Part shown: in pieces, positions 11,364-21,737 of the stretch
Layout of the letters: each line of letters opens with the position of its first letter
How positions within the stretch are numbered: the first letter of the stretch is position 1
Assembly (NCBI RefSeq): GCF_027923545.1
Contig: NZ_BROH01000001.1
Location: 310,001 to 374,000 of the forward strand
Origin: Sinisalibacter aestuarii
GTDB lineage: Bacteria > Pseudomonadota > Alphaproteobacteria > Rhodobacterales > Rhodobacteraceae
Length of the DNA stretch: 64,000 nucleotides
Direction: 5' to 3'
Notes under the pieces: model-generated
Told to the model about the DNA's origin: nothing
What the model saw: only the letters and a program-made list of their open reading frames with translations
Databases searched by the model: none
Translations under genes and position numbers: made by a program

Positions 11364-12073
11364 GCCACCGCTGCTTTCTGGGCTTCGACCAGCTCCGAAA
11401 CACCCTTATCGGCCAGCTCCATGAGCCGCGCCATCTGTTCATGGGTGAAGGTCGCGCCCTCGGCCGACATCTGCACCTCGATCAACCGGCCCGCGCCGGT
11501 CATCACGAAATTGCCGTCCACACCTGCTTCGCTGTCTTCCGGGTAGTCCAGATCGAGCACGGTCTGCCCGGCATAGATGCCGCAGGATACCGCGGCGACC
11601 GGGGCCAGCAGCGGATCGGTGGTGATATCGCCCGCTTTCAGCAGCTTGTTCACTGCAAGGCGCAGCGCCACCCAGCCGCCGGTGATCGAGGCGCAGCGGG
11701 TGCCGCCATCGGCCTGGATCACGTCGCAATCGACGGTGATCTGACGTTCGCCCAAAGCCTGCCGGTCGACGCCTGCGCGCAGGCTGCGGCCGATCAGGCG
11801 CTGGATTTCAACCGTGCGCCCACCCTGTTTGCCGGCGGCCGCCTCGCGGCGCATCCTGGTATTGGTGGCACGCGGCAACATGCCGTATTCGGCGGTCACC
11901 CAGCCCTGGCCGGAATTGCGCATGAAGGGCGGCACCCGCTCTTCGATGGTCGCGGTGCAGAGCACATGGGTATCGCCCACCTTGATCATGCAGGAGCCTT
12001 CGGCGTGCTTGGTCACCCCGGTCTCAATTGAAATCGGGCGCATTTCGTCTATCTTTCGACCGGATGGGCGCAT
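11360..12073 (-). CDS. rph: Ribonuclease PH
   Basis: Phosphorolytic 3'-5' exonuclease that trims tRNA precursors. 237 residues from the ATG at 12073, which has GGAAGGA about seven bases upstream; a 29-codon upstream extension is not convincing. Typical segments are [19 protein letters not shown]-like N-terminus, [20 protein letters not shown] and the C-terminal [16 protein letters not shown]. Divergent from hrcA, with 85 bases between the starts. Confidence 0.97.
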   Translation of the reverse strand: MRPSGRKIDEMRPISIETGVTKHAEGSCMIKVGDTHVLCTATIEERVPPFMRNSGQGWVTAEYGMLPRATNTRMRREAAAGKQGGRTVEIQRLIGRSLRAGVDRQALGERQITVDCDVIQADGGTRCASITGGWVALRLAVNKLLKAGDITTDPLLAPVAAVSCGIYAGQTVLDLDYPEDSEAGVDGNFVMTGAGRLIEVQMSAEGATFTHEQMARLMELADKGVSELVEAQKAAVA

Positions 12074-12158
12074 GAGAAGTCCTTCCTTTTCGTTTTGCGG
12101 TGGAGTCTCACGGCCTTTGCCAAAAGGCAAGCCTGAACGGGGTAGCGACGAGTGGCAC

Positions 12159-13229
12159 ATGGCTGGTAGCCCGATTATCGACGAGCTGAACGAACGGTCG
12201 CGCGAAGTGTTTCGCCGGCTGGTCGAGGCTTATCTGGAAACCGGCGAGCCTGTCGGGTCGCGCACGCTGACCGAGGCGATGACCGAAAAGGTTTCGCCCG
12301 CCACGGTGCGCAACGTGATGCAGGATCTCGAATTCATGGGGCTTCTGAACAGCCCGCATGTCTCCGCCGGGCGCGTGCCGACGCAAACCGGGCTCCGGCT
12401 TTTTGTCGACGGGCTGCTTGAGGTGAGCGATCTGAACGCGGATGACCGGGCCAAGATCGACGCGACGGTAAAATCCAACAGTGCCGATATGGGCACCCTG
12501 ATGGACCGCGTGGGCGCCGCGCTGTCGGGTATCACGGCGGGCGCGAGTCTGGTGTTGACGCCGAAGCACGAGGAAGCGCCAATCAGCCATATCGAATTCG
12601 TCCCGCTTGGCGCGGAGCGGGCGCTGGCGGTTATCGTCTTTTCCGATGGGCACGTGGAAAACCGGCTGTTTCATCCGCCCGCAGGGCAAACGCCCGCGTC
12701 GATGCGCGAGGCGGCAAACTTTCTCAACGCGATCGCCGAGGGCAAGACCATCGGTGAATTGCGCAAAGCGATCGAAACCGAGATCGCCGCGCGCCGTCAG
12801 GAGCTGGACGGGCTGGCGCAGGAGCTGATCGACACCGGCATCGCGCTGTGGATGGACGAGGAGGGCCGTCACGAGCGCCTGATCGTGCGAGGCCGGGCGA
12901 ATCTGATCTCATCGGGGGCCGAGGCGGTGGACCTCGACCGGGTGAAAACGCTGTTCGACGACCTCGAACGCAAGCGCGATATCGCCGACTTTCTCGAACT
13001 GGCCGAAAGCGCCGAAGGCGTGCGCATTTTTATTGGCTCGGAGAACAAGCTTTTTTCACTTTCCGGTTCCTCTCTGGTGGTTTCTCCCTATATGAACGCT
13101 GACCGTAAGATCATCGGCGCCGTGGGTGTGATCGGGCCGACTCGCCTCAATTATGGGCGGATCGTGCCGATCGTGGATTACACGGCGCAACTGGTCGGGA
13201 AGCTGATTTCCGACCGGGGCAAAGGGTAG
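12159..13229 (+). CDS. hrcA: Heat-inducible transcription repressor HrcA
   Basis: Represses groESL and related chaperone genes by binding CIRCE inverted repeats. 356 residues. The N-terminal winged-helix region reads [20 protein letters not shown] and [18 protein letters not shown]; the dimer and inserted domains follow, ending with the conserved [22 protein letters not shown]-like block. The ATG at 12159 was chosen because this is where HrcA similarity begins; the ribosome-binding site is weak. No CIRCE element was found nearby. grpE starts 4 bases after its stop. Confidence 0.95.
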   Translation: MAGSPIIDELNERSREVFRRLVEAYLETGEPVGSRTLTEAMTEKVSPATVRNVMQDLEFMGLLNSPHVSAGRVPTQTGLRLFVDGLLEVSDLNADDRAKIDATVKSNSADMGTLMDRVGAALSGITAGASLVLTPKHEEAPISHIEFVPLGAERALAVIVFSDGHVENRLFHPPAGQTPASMREAANFLNAIAEGKTIGELRKAIETEIAARRQELDGLAQELIDTGIALWMDEEGRHERLIVRGRANLISSGAEAVDLDRVKTLFDDLERKRDIADFLELAESAEGVRIFIGSENKLFSLSGSSLVVSPYMNADRKIIGAVGVIGPTRLNYGRIVPIVDYTAQLVGKLISDRGKG

Positions 13230-13233
13230 AGAG

Positions 13234-13821
13234 ATGGCTGACGCGAAGAAAATGCAGGACGACCTTTCCGACGTAGAGGCGGCGATTCAGGAGATTCTGG
13301 ATAGCGACAATGAACCCGTTGATATGACGGAAGACCTCGACGCGGCGACAGACGAAGACGAGATCGCGGAGCTGACCGCCCAGCGCGACGAATTCCGCGA
13401 TAAATTCATGCGGGCGCTGGCCGATGCGGAGAACTCGCGCAAACGCAGCGAGCGTGACCGGCGCGAGGCCGAGCAATATGGCGGCTCGAAGCTCGCGCGC
13501 GATATGTTGCCGGTCTACGACAACATGAAGCGCGCCATTGAGGCGGTGAATGACGAGTTGCGCGGTCAGGCCGCCGGTCTGATCGAAGGCGTCGAGCTGA
13601 CGATGCGCGAGCTGCGCAACATCTTCGAAAAGCACGGCATCCGGGTGATCGCGCCCGTGGTGGGCGAGAATTTCGATCCGCAGATCCACGAGGCGATGTT
13701 CGAGGCGCCGGTGCCCGGCACGGTGGCGGGCCAGATCATCCAGGTGATGGATGAAGGCTTCATGTTGCATGACCGGCTCTTGCGGCCGGCGAAAGTGGGC
13801 GTTTCCTCGACGCCGGCGTAA
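13234..13821 (+). CDS. grpE: Nucleotide exchange factor GrpE
   Basis: Releases ADP from DnaK in the Hsp70 cycle. 195 residues: an acidic N-terminal extension, a long helix (about residues 45-95, with DKFMRALADAENSRKRSERD), and the C-terminal beta domain carrying the family signature around GENFDPQIHEAMFEAP and GFMLHDRLLRPAKVGVS. Cotranscribed with hrcA; dnaK and dnaJ are not in the window. GAGAG precedes the ATG. Confidence 0.97.
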   Translation: MADAKKMQDDLSDVEAAIQEILDSDNEPVDMTEDLDAATDEDEIAELTAQRDEFRDKFMRALADAENSRKRSERDRREAEQYGGSKLARDMLPVYDNMKRAIEAVNDELRGQAAGLIEGVELTMRELRNIFEKHGIRVIAPVVGENFDPQIHEAMFEAPVPGTVAGQIIQVMDEGFMLHDRLLRPAKVGVSSTPA

Positions 13822-13824
13822 GGC

Positions 13825-16473
13825 TCAGCCTTTCGCAAGCGCCTTCAGCTCGTAAATCAGGTTCAGGGCATCCCGGGGCGAAAGCTCATCGGGATGCACT
13901 TCCGCGAGCCGGGTATCCAGCGCGGAATGTTCCGGCTTCGGCGCCGCGGCGATGGCGGGCGTGGCCGAGAACAGCGGCAGATCGTCGATCAGCGCCCGTG
14001 CTCCGGTGCCGCCCTCCCGCTCGCCCTTTTCCAGTGCTTCGAGCACCACACGCGCGCGCTCCACGACCGAGGCGGGCAGGCCCGCGAGCTTTGCCACCTG
14101 CACGCCATAGGAGCGGTCCGCCGCCCCCTTGCGGACTTCATGCAGGAAGATCACCTCGCCCTCCCATTCCTTCACCGCGATGGTGGCGTTGTCGACGCCC
14201 TCCAGATCCTGCGCAAGCTGGGTCAGCTCGTGGTAATGCGTGGCGAAGAGGGCGCGGCAGCGGTTTACTTCATGCAGATGTTCGAGCGTCGCCCAGGCGA
14301 TGGAAAGCCCGTCCCAGGTGGCGGTGCCGCGCCCGATCTCATCGAGGATCACCAGCGCGTTGTCATCGGCCTGGTTCAAGATCGCGGCGGTTTCGACCAT
14401 TTCGACCATGAAGGTCGAGCGGCCACGGGCCAGATCGTCCGACGCACCGACGCGACTGAAAAGCTGCGAGACAAGGCCGATATGTGCCGCCCGCGCGGGC
14501 ACATAGCTGCCAGCCTGCGCCAGCAGGGCGATGAGTGCGTTCTGGCGCAGAAAGGTCGACTTACCAGCCATGTTCGGGCCGGTGAGCAGCCAGATATCGG
14601 CGCCGTCCGAACCATCGGCCAGCGCGCAATCATTGGCGATGAACGGCTCGCCGCCCTGCGCGCGCAGCGCCTTTTCCACAACCGGATGCCGTCCGCCGGT
14701 CACCTCGAAGGCACGGCTCTCATCCACCTTCGGTTTGCACCAATCCTCGGTCGCGGCAATCTCCGCCAGGGCGGCGGCCACGTCGATCTCGGCCAGCCCC
14801 CGGGCCGTGTCGCCAAGCGGACCGGCCCGGCCGAGAATTGCCGCGCGCAGTTCTTCAAACAGCCGCTTTTCGATCTCCAGCGCGTGGTTGCCGGCGTTCA
14901 GGATCTTGGTTTCCATCTCGCTCAGTTCCACTGTCGTGAAGCGCACGGCATTGGCGGTGGTCTGGCGGTGGATGAAGGTTTCGCTGAGCGGAGGCGAGAG
15001 CATCTTTTCGGCGTGCGTTGCCGTGGTTTCGATGAAATAGCCCAGCACGTTGTTGTGCTTGATCTTGAGGCTCTGGATCCCGGTGAGCCGGGCAAAATCG
15101 GCCTGCATGGCGGCGATAACGCCGCGCCCTTCGTCTCTAAGCTTGCGGGATTCGTCCAGTTCCGGATCATATCCCGCCGCGATGAAGCCGCCATCGCGGG
15201 TGAGCAAGGGCGGTTCGGCCACCAATGCCTCGTCAAGCAGGGCGAGCAATTCGTCATGGCCGATCAGCGCGGCGGCGGCTTGCTGGAGAATACCGGGCGC
15301 GCCAGAGGGGCTGAGCCGGGCCGAAATGTCGCCCGCCGCGTCCAGCCCGCCGCGAATGGCCGCCATATCGCGCGGGCCGCCCCGCTCAAGCGACAGGCGC
15401 GAAAGGGCGCGGTCGATATCCGGCGTCTTGCGCAGACTGTGGCGCAGATCGTCGCGCAAGCGCGCGTGCTCCAGCAGAAATTCAACCGTTTCAAGCCGCT
15501 GCGTTACGGTTTCCAGATCGCGCGAGGGGCTGGAGATCCGGCGTTCGAGCAGCCGCCCGCCGCCCGCCGTCACCGTCCGGTCAATCGTGGCCAGCAATGC
15601 GCCATCGCGGCGGCCGGAGAGCGAATGGGTGATTTCCAGATTGCGTCGGGTGGCGGCGTCGATCTGCATCGCCCGGCTCGCGCTTTCCTTCACCGGCGGG
15701 CGCAGGAGCGGCAGCTTTCCTTTCTGGGTGATGTCGAGATATTCGACGATCGCCCCCATCGCCCCCAGCTCGGCCCGGCTGAAGCCGCCAAAGGCATCGA
15801 GCGTGCCCACGCCATAAAGCGCGGTCAGCCGCCCTTCGGCTGCGGTCGAGTCAAAGGCCGCCCGGCCAAGCGGCGTGCTCGACGCGCCGGATTCAGACAC
15901 TATTCCGTGCAAATCCGTGTCATCCGCCTCGCTCATCACCACTTCGCGCGGGGCAAGCCGGGCCAGCTCCGGCCCAAGGCGGGCGGGCGTCGTTTCCATC
16001 ACCCGGAACGCGCCGGTCGAGATATCGACCCAGGCCAGCGCCGCCTCGTCGCGCACAGCGTTATAGGCGGCAAGGTAATTGTGGCGGCGCGCGTCGAGCA
16101 GGCTTTCCTCGGTCAGCGTGCCGGGGGTGACCAGGCGCACCACATCGCGTTTCACCACCGATTTCGAGCCGCGCTTCCTGGCTTCCGCCGGGTCCTCGAT
16201 CTGCTCGCAGACGGCAACGCGAAAGCCCTTGCGGATCAGCGTGAGCAAATAGCCCTCGGCGGCATGAACCGGCACGCCGCACATCGGAATGTCTTCGCCG
16301 AGATGCTTGCCGCGTTTGGTCAGCGCGATGTCGAGCGCCTCCGCGGCTGCCTTCGCATCGTCGAAGAACAGCTCGTAGAAATCGCCCATCCGGTAGAACA
16401 GCAGCGCTTCGGGGTAGCCGGACTTGATGTCCAGATACTGCGCCATCATCGGCGTTACCGTTTCGCCAGCCAC
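13825..16473 (-). CDS. mutS: DNA mismatch repair protein MutS
   Basis: Recognises mismatches and starts methyl-independent or -directed repair. 882 residues, full length. The N-terminal mismatch-binding motif reads [17 protein letters not shown] (Phe-x-Glu present). The P-loop GPNMAGKST is near residues 631-639, followed by [20 protein letters not shown] and FATHYHEL. The start is a GTG at 16473 with GGGGGA upstream; an ATG 24 bases later is an alternative. Convergent with grpE (3 bases apart). Confidence 0.97.
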   Translation of the reverse strand: MAGETVTPMMAQYLDIKSGYPEALLFYRMGDFYELFFDDAKAAAEALDIALTKRGKHLGEDIPMCGVPVHAAEGYLLTLIRKGFRVAVCEQIEDPAEARKRGSKSVVKRDVVRLVTPGTLTEESLLDARRHNYLAAYNAVRDEAALAWVDISTGAFRVMETTPARLGPELARLAPREVVMSEADDTDLHGIVSESGASSTPLGRAAFDSTAAEGRLTALYGVGTLDAFGGFSRAELGAMGAIVEYLDITQKGKLPLLRPPVKESASRAMQIDAATRRNLEITHSLSGRRDGALLATIDRTVTAGGGRLLERRISSPSRDLETVTQRLETVEFLLEHARLRDDLRHSLRKTPDIDRALSRLSLERGGPRDMAAIRGGLDAAGDISARLSPSGAPGILQQAAAALIGHDELLALLDEALVAEPPLLTRDGGFIAAGYDPELDESRKLRDEGRGVIAAMQADFARLTGIQSLKIKHNNVLGYFIETTATHAEKMLSPPLSETFIHRQTTANAVRFTTVELSEMETKILNAGNHALEIEKRLFEELRAAILGRAGPLGDTARGLAEIDVAAALAEIAATEDWCKPKVDESRAFEVTGGRHPVVEKALRAQGGEPFIANDCALADGSDGADIWLLTGPNMAGKSTFLRQNALIALLAQAGSYVPARAAHIGLVSQLFSRVGASDDLARGRSTFMVEMVETAAILNQADDNALVILDEIGRGTATWDGLSIAWATLEHLHEVNRCRALFATHYHELTQLAQDLEGVDNATIAVKEWEGEVIFLHEVRKGAADRSYGVQVAKLAGLPASVVERARVVLEALEKGEREGGTGARALIDDLPLFSATPAIAAAPKPEHSALDTRLAEVHPDELSPRDALNLIYELKALAKG

Positions 16474-16534
16474 GATATCCCCCGGATGTTCGTTCGCGCC
16501 AGACTAGGGTGCCCGCGTGAGAGGGAAAAGCCCC

Positions 16535-17545
16535 TCAGGTGTTTTTCCGCCGCGAGACCCAGTTCCAGCTCGTGCTGCACATATCGTCAAGCCCGCGTTC
16601 GGCCTGAAAGCCGAGCACCTGCGCGGCCTTCGCCGGATCGGCATAGCACGAGCCCACATCACCCGCGCGCCGGGGCGCGATGACGTAAGCCAGATCGTGG
16701 CCGCAGGCGCGTTCATAGGCGTGAAGCATGTCGAGCACCGAATAGCCGGTGCCGGTGCCAAGATTGACCGTATGGCTCGTGCCGGTTTCGATCAGCGCGC
16801 GCACCGATTGCACATGGCCGCGCGCAAGATCGACCACATGGATGTAATCGCGCACGCCGGTGCCGTCGGGCGTGTCGTAATCGTTGCCGAACACGCTGAG
16901 CTTTTCGAGTTCGCCGGTGGCGACCTTGGCGATATAGGGCATCAGGTTGTTGGGGATGTCGTTCGGGTCTTCGCCGATCAGCCCGGTATCATGCGCGCCT
17001 GCCGGGTTGAAGTAGCGCAGCGTGCCGAAGGCCCAGCGCGGGTCGGAGGCGGCGATTTGTTCCAGCGTTTGCTCGCAGACCAGCTTGGTGAAGCCATAGG
17101 TATTGGTGTAGCCGCGCGGCGCATCTTCCGGGATCGGCAGCATCTCGGCCTCGCCATAGACCGTGGCGGAGGAGGAGAAGACCAGCCGCCACACATCGGC
17201 CGCGCGCATCGCATCAAGCATGGTGATCAGGCCCGATACGTTCGTCTGGATATATTCCAGCGGTTTTTCGGCGCTCTCGCCCACGGCTTTCAGCGCGGCG
17301 AAATGGATCACGGCGGCAATCTCGTTTTCGGAAAAGACCCGGTCGAGCGCCGCGCGGTCCAGAACGTCGCCGGTATAGCAGGTGACCGGCGCGCCGGTGA
17401 TCACTTCCAGCCGTTCGAGCACATCGGGCCGGGAGTTGGAAAAATTGTCGAAGATAACCACCTCGTAGCCCGCCGCCACGAGTTCGCAATAGGTGTGCGA
17501 GCCGATATAGCCGGCGCCACCGGTCAACAGGATCTTTTCTGCCAA
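16535..17545 (-). CDS. galE: UDP-glucose 4-epimerase
   Basis: Interconverts UDP-glucose and UDP-galactose for surface polysaccharides. 336 residues of the extended SDR family. The NAD-binding motif GGAGYIGSH is at 9-17, the catalytic SSSATVYGE at 124-132, and Tyr150-x3-Lys154 in NTYGFTK. It lies 61 bases beyond mutS, same strand. The start ATG (17545) follows a GGAGGCAG sequence. Substrate may also include N-acetyl forms; that cannot be told from the sequence. Confidence 0.93.
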   Translation of the reverse strand: MAEKILLTGGAGYIGSHTYCELVAAGYEVVIFDNFSNSRPDVLERLEVITGAPVTCYTGDVLDRAALDRVFSENEIAAVIHFAALKAVGESAEKPLEYIQTNVSGLITMLDAMRAADVWRLVFSSSATVYGEAEMLPIPEDAPRGYTNTYGFTKLVCEQTLEQIAASDPRWAFGTLRYFNPAGAHDTGLIGEDPNDIPNNLMPYIAKVATGELEKLSVFGNDYDTPDGTGVRDYIHVVDLARGHVQSVRALIETGTSHTVNLGTGTGYSVLDMLHAYERACGHDLAYVIAPRRAGDVGSCYADPAKAAQVLGFQAERGLDDMCSTSWNWVSRRKNT

Positions 17546-17689
17546 AACGCTGCCTCCATGAATCTCGCCGCACCTTATCCGGGGCGCGAAAGAGATTCAC
17601 CCGTGAAACGCGCCCGTATTGCAATTGTATTGAGCCGCCATGGTCGGCCAGCTATGACGGGCGCGATGACGACGATCGAAAGCGAGAAA

Positions 17690-19948
17690 ATGAGCAACTC
17701 CCGAGTGACCCGCGAAGAGGCCCTGCAGTATCATCACGAGCCGACGCCGGGGAAGTTCGACATCACCCCCTCCGTGCCGATGACGACGCAACGCGATCTG
17801 AGCCTTGCCTACTCGCCCGGCGTGGCCGTTCCCTGCGAAGCGATCCACGAAAACCCTGAAACCGCCTATGATTACACCAACAAGGGCAATCTGGTGGCGG
17901 TGATCTCCAACGGCACCGCGGTGCTTGGCCTTGGCAACCTGGGCGCGCTCGCCTCGAAGCCGGTGATGGAGGGCAAGGCGGTGCTGTTCAAACGTTTCGC
18001 CGATGTGAACGCCATCGACATCGAGCTCGACAGCATCGACGTGGACGAGATCGTGAAGGCGGTGAAGCTGATGGAGCCCACCTTCGGCGGCATCAACCTC
18101 GAAGATATCAAGGCGCCCGAATGCTTCATCATCGAACAGCGCCTGAAGGAAGAGATGGATATTCCGGTCTTCCATGACGATCAGCATGGCACGGCCGTGA
18201 TCACCGCGGCGGGGCTGCTCAACGCGCTCGAAATGTCGGGCAAGAAGATCGAGGATGTGAAGATCGTGCTGAACGGCGCTGGCGCTGCCGGGATCGCCTG
18301 CATCGAGCTTGTGAAGGTCATGGGCGCGCGGCACGAAAACTGCATTGTCTGCGACACCAAGGGCGTGATCTACCAGGGCCGCACCGATGGCATGAACCAA
18401 TGGAAATCGGCCCATGCGGTGAAAACCGACCGGCGCACGCTCGAAGAGGCGATGGACGGCGCCGATGTGTTCCTCGGCGTGTCGGCCAAGGGCGCCGTGA
18501 CGCAGGAGATGGTCAAGCGCATGGCCCCCGATCCGGTGATCTTCGCGATGGCCAACCCCGATCCGGAGATCACCCCGGAAGAGGCGCATGAGGTGCGCCC
18601 CGATGCGATCGTGGCGACGGGACGGTCGGACTACCCCAACCAGGTCAACAACGTGCTTGGCTTCCCCTACCTGTTCCGCGGCGCGCTCGATATTCATGCC
18701 CGCGCGATCAATGACGAGATGAAGATCGCCTGCGCCAAAGCGCTGGCGGCCCTCGCCCGTGAGGATGTGCCCGACGAGGTGGCCGTGGCCTATGGCAAAA
18801 AGCTCACCTTCGGGCGCGACTACATCATTCCCACGCCGTTCGATCCGCGCCTGATCTACACGATCCCGCCAGCCGTGGCGAAGGCGGGCAGCGATTCCGG
18901 CGTGGCGCGCAGGCCGATCATCGACATGGAGCGCTACACCGCGAACCTGAAATCGCGGATGGACCCGACCTATTCGATCATCCGTTCGCTCAATGCCCGT
19001 GCCCGTGCGGCGCAGGCGACGATGATCTTTGCCGAGGGCGACGACCCGCATGTGCTGCGCGCCGCCGTCGCCTATCAGCGCGGCAATTTCGGCAAGGCGC
19101 TGGTGGTGGGCCGCGAGGCCGATGTGAAACAGAAGCTCGAAGCGGCGGGCCTGGGCGATGCGGTGCCCGAGCTGGAGGTGGTGAACGCCGCCACCACCGA
19201 GCATCTGGCCGAATACAAGGCGTTCCTCTACCAGCGGCTCCAGCGTAAGGGCTTCGACCGGCACGACATTCACCGCCTCGCCGCGCGTGACCGGCACGTC
19301 TTCTCGTCGCTGATGCTGGCGCATGGCCATGGCGACGGTCTGATCACGGGCGCGACCCGCAAATCGGCGCATGTGATGGATCTGATCAACCATGTCTTCG
19401 ACGCCAAGGCCGAGGATGGAGCGGTGGGGATCACCGCGCTTCTGCACAAGGGGCGGATCGTGCTGATCGCCGATACGCTGGTGCATGAATGGCCCGACGA
19501 GCACGATCTGGCCGATATCGCCGAGCGTGCCGCCGCCGTCGCGCGCAGCCTCGGGCTGGAGCCACGCGTGGCCTTTGCCAGCTTTTCCACCTTCGGTTAC
19601 CCGATCTCGGAACGCGCCGAGAAGATGCACCTTGCGCCCGATGTGCTCGACGAGCGCGGCGTGGATTTCGAATACGACGGCGAGATGACCGCCGACGTGG
19701 CGCTCAATCCCGATGTCATGGCGCGCTATCCGTTCTGCCGCCTCTCGGGTCCGGCCAATATTCTGGTGATGCCGGCGCGGCATTCCGCCTCGATCTCGGT
19801 GAAGATGATGCAGGAGCTTGCCGGCGCCACGGTGATCGGCCCGATTCTCGCGGGCGTCGAAAAGCCGATCCAGATCTGCTCGACCAACTCCACCGCGAAT
19901 GACATTCTGAACATGGCGGTGCTCGCGGCGAACAAGGTGGGCGGATGA
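17690..19948 (+). CDS. maeB: NADP-dependent malic enzyme with phosphotransacetylase-like domain
   Basis: Oxidative decarboxylation of malate to pyruvate, supplying NADPH. 752 residues. The N-terminal malic enzyme half (about 1-430) contains LAYSPGVAVPC, VISNGTAVLGLGNLGALASKPVMEGKA-like sequence and the metal site in FHDDQHGTA; the NAD(P) domain has LNGAGAAG. The C-terminal half (about 440-752) resembles phosphotransacetylase but is regulatory in MaeB proteins. The ATG at 17690 (MSNSRVTREEAL) fits the family; an ATG at 17666 would add 8 residues. Overlaps the next gene by ATGA. Confidence 0.95.
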   Translation: MSNSRVTREEALQYHHEPTPGKFDITPSVPMTTQRDLSLAYSPGVAVPCEAIHENPETAYDYTNKGNLVAVISNGTAVLGLGNLGALASKPVMEGKAVLFKRFADVNAIDIELDSIDVDEIVKAVKLMEPTFGGINLEDIKAPECFIIEQRLKEEMDIPVFHDDQHGTAVITAAGLLNALEMSGKKIEDVKIVLNGAGAAGIACIELVKVMGARHENCIVCDTKGVIYQGRTDGMNQWKSAHAVKTDRRTLEEAMDGADVFLGVSAKGAVTQEMVKRMAPDPVIFAMANPDPEITPEEAHEVRPDAIVATGRSDYPNQVNNVLGFPYLFRGALDIHARAINDEMKIACAKALAALAREDVPDEVAVAYGKKLTFGRDYIIPTPFDPRLIYTIPPAVAKAGSDSGVARRPIIDMERYTANLKSRMDPTYSIIRSLNARARAAQATMIFAEGDDPHVLRAAVAYQRGNFGKALVVGREADVKQKLEAAGLGDAVPELEVVNAATTEHLAEYKAFLYQRLQRKGFDRHDIHRLAARDRHVFSSLMLAHGHGDGLITGATRKSAHVMDLINHVFDAKAEDGAVGITALLHKGRIVLIADTLVHEWPDEHDLADIAERAAAVARSLGLEPRVAFASFSTFGYPISERAEKMHLAPDVLDERGVDFEYDGEMTADVALNPDVMARYPFCRLSGPANILVMPARHSASISVKMMQELAGATVIGPILAGVEKPIQICSTNSTANDILNMAVLAANKVGG

Positions 19949-20832
19949 CGGTCTTCAATCTCGGCTCGATCAATGTGGACCGGTTCTACCGGGTGCCGCA
20001 CCTGCCCGAGCCGGGCGAGACGCTGCCCGCGACGGCGCATGAAGTCGGCCTTGGCGGCAAGGGCGCCAACCAGTCGGTTGCCGTGGCGCGGGCGGGATCG
20101 CCGGTGCGCCATATCGGCATGATCGGGCAGGACAATTCCTGGGTGCTCGACCGCCTCGCCGGGTTTGGCGTGGATGTGGCGCATATCGGCCGCGGCGCGG
20201 GCCATACCGGCCATGCGATCATCAATGTCGACGATGCGGGCGAAAACGCCATCGTCACCTTTGCCGGCGCGAATTATCACCAGTCGCCCGAGGCGATTGC
20301 GGCTGCGCTGGCCGAAGCGTCGGCCGGCGACATCTTCATGTTTCAGAACGAAGTGTCGGACAAGCCGCTCGCGGCGCGGATTGCGCGTGAAAAGGGCCTG
20401 TTCGTGGTGTATTCGGCCGCGCCGTTCAAACCGGAGGTGGTCGAAGAGCTGATGCCCTTCGTCGATCTGCTGGTGCTGAACGAGATCGAGGCCGGGCAGC
20501 TTTCGCAAACACTGGGCCTGCCGGTCGAGCAAATCCCGGTGCCCAACCTGCTGATCACCCGTGGCGCCGAGGGCGCGACCTGGCGCGATCAGGCAACCGG
20601 CGAAGCCGTCGCGGTGCCTGCTTTCAGGGTCGATCCGGTGGATACCACCGGCGCCGGCGATTGCTTCATCGGCTACACGATTGCCGGGCTCGATCAGGGG
20701 TTGGGCCGGGCCGAGGCGCTGCGTCTTGGCGCGGCGGCTTCGGCGGTGAAAGTCACCCGCAAAGGCACCGCCGACGCGATCCCGTCGCGCGCCGATGTTG
20801 ATGCGTTTTTGGCAGGAACAGAGACGAAATGA
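19945..20832 (+). CDS. PfkB-family carbohydrate kinase (ribokinase-like)
   Basis: ATP-dependent sugar kinase. 295 residues. It begins with NLGSINVDRFYRVPHLP and GGKGANQSVAVARAG, the ribokinase sugar-binding motif; the C-terminal catalytic anion-hole motif DTTGAGD is at 233-239, with Asp239 as the base. The motif and length fit ribokinase best, but no ribose transport genes are nearby, so the substrate is not assigned. Translationally coupled to maeB (ATGA) and to the aminotransferase (ATGA). Confidence 0.85.
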   Translation: MTVFNLGSINVDRFYRVPHLPEPGETLPATAHEVGLGGKGANQSVAVARAGSPVRHIGMIGQDNSWVLDRLAGFGVDVAHIGRGAGHTGHAIINVDDAGENAIVTFAGANYHQSPEAIAAALAEASAGDIFMFQNEVSDKPLAARIAREKGLFVVYSAAPFKPEVVEELMPFVDLLVLNEIEAGQLSQTLGLPVEQIPVPNLLITRGAEGATWRDQATGEAVAVPAFRVDPVDTTGAGDCFIGYTIAGLDQGLGRAEALRLGAAASAVKVTRKGTADAIPSRADVDAFLAGTETK

Positions 20833-21737
20833 CCGATCACGTCAGCGCCCACCAGGCTGTGGAAGACAGCCGGAACGATACCGTGTTGCTCTGGCTCAAC
20901 GGCAAGGTGCTGCCGAAGGCGGAGGCGCTGGTTTCGGTCTACGATTCCGGCTTCATGCTGGGCGATGGCGTCTGGGAAGGGCTTCGGCTCTACGATGGGC
21001 GCTGGGCCTTTGTCGACGAGCATCTCGACCGTCTGTTCGAGGCGGCCAAAGCCATCGACCTCGATATCGGCATGAGCCGCGACGAGGTGTTTGCCGCGCT
21101 GGAAGACACCCGCGCCGCGAACGGGATGCAGACCGATGCCCATGCCCGGCTGATGGTTACGCGGGGGGTGAAAACCCGGCCCTTCCAGCACCCGGCACTT
21201 AGCCAGCAAGGGCCAACCGTGGCCATCATCATGGAGCATTCCAGGCCGGCCCTGCCGCGCCCGATCCGCATGGCGACGGTGCCGCATATCCGGGGCCTGC
21301 CGATGACGCAGGACCCCAAGCTCAATTCGCATTCCAAGCTCAACTGTATCCTTGCCGCCATCGACGCTGAAAAGGCCGGGGCGGACGAGGCGCTGATGCT
21401 CGATGTGCATGGTTTCGTGAACACCACGAATTCATGCAATTTCTTCATCGTCCGAAAGGGCGAGGTTTGGACCTCGACGGGCGATTACTGCATGAACGGG
21501 ATCACCCGCGCGAAGGTGATCCAGCTCTGCCGCGAGGCCGGCATTCCGGTTTTCGAGAAGAACTATTCCCTGGTCGAGACCTACGGCGCGGATGAAGCCT
21601 TTCTTACCGGCACCTTCGGCGCGCAAATGCCGGTGGGGGTGATCGACGGGCGGGTGATCGGAACGGGAGAACTCGGGCCGGTGACGGAGCGCATTCGGGC
21701 GCTCTACAAGGCGCTGATCGAGCATGGCCGGGTTTGA
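20829..21737 (+). CDS. Class IV aminotransferase (branched-chain or D-amino acid type)
   Basis: PLP-dependent fold-type IV transaminase. 302 residues. Family features: VSVYDSGFMLGDGVWEGLR (35-53), the PLP lysine Lys170 in LNSHSKLN, and NTTNSCNFFIV followed by ITRAKVIQLCREAGIPVFE. The sequence resembles enzymes annotated as branched-chain or D-amino acid aminotransferases, and substrate cannot be fixed from motifs. It overlaps the kinase upstream by 4 bases and the sulfotransferase-like gene by 1 base. Confidence 0.88.
   Translation: MTDHVSAHQAVEDSRNDTVLLWLNGKVLPKAEALVSVYDSGFMLGDGVWEGLRLYDGRWAFVDEHLDRLFEAAKAIDLDIGMSRDEVFAALEDTRAANGMQTDAHARLMVTRGVKTRPFQHPALSQQGPTVAIIMEHSRPALPRPIRMATVPHIRGLPMTQDPKLNSHSKLNCILAAIDAEKAGADEALMLDVHGFVNTTNSCNFFIVRKGEVWTSTGDYCMNGITRAKVIQLCREAGIPVFEKNYSLVETYGADEAFLTGTFGAQMPVGVIDGRVIGTGELGPVTERIRALYKALIEHGRV

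Noticed and set aside
12074-12158. CIRCE element before hrcA
   Set aside because: No TTAGCACTC-N9-GAGTGCTAA-like repeat is present in the 85-base intergenic region.
13894-16683. 929-codon plus-strand frame opposite mutS
   Set aside because: Antisense to an unmistakable MutS, with Arg/Gln/His-rich composition and no domain.
17597-19783. 728-codon minus-strand frame opposite maeB
   Set aside because: Antisense to a well-conserved malic enzyme; His/Arg-rich and featureless.
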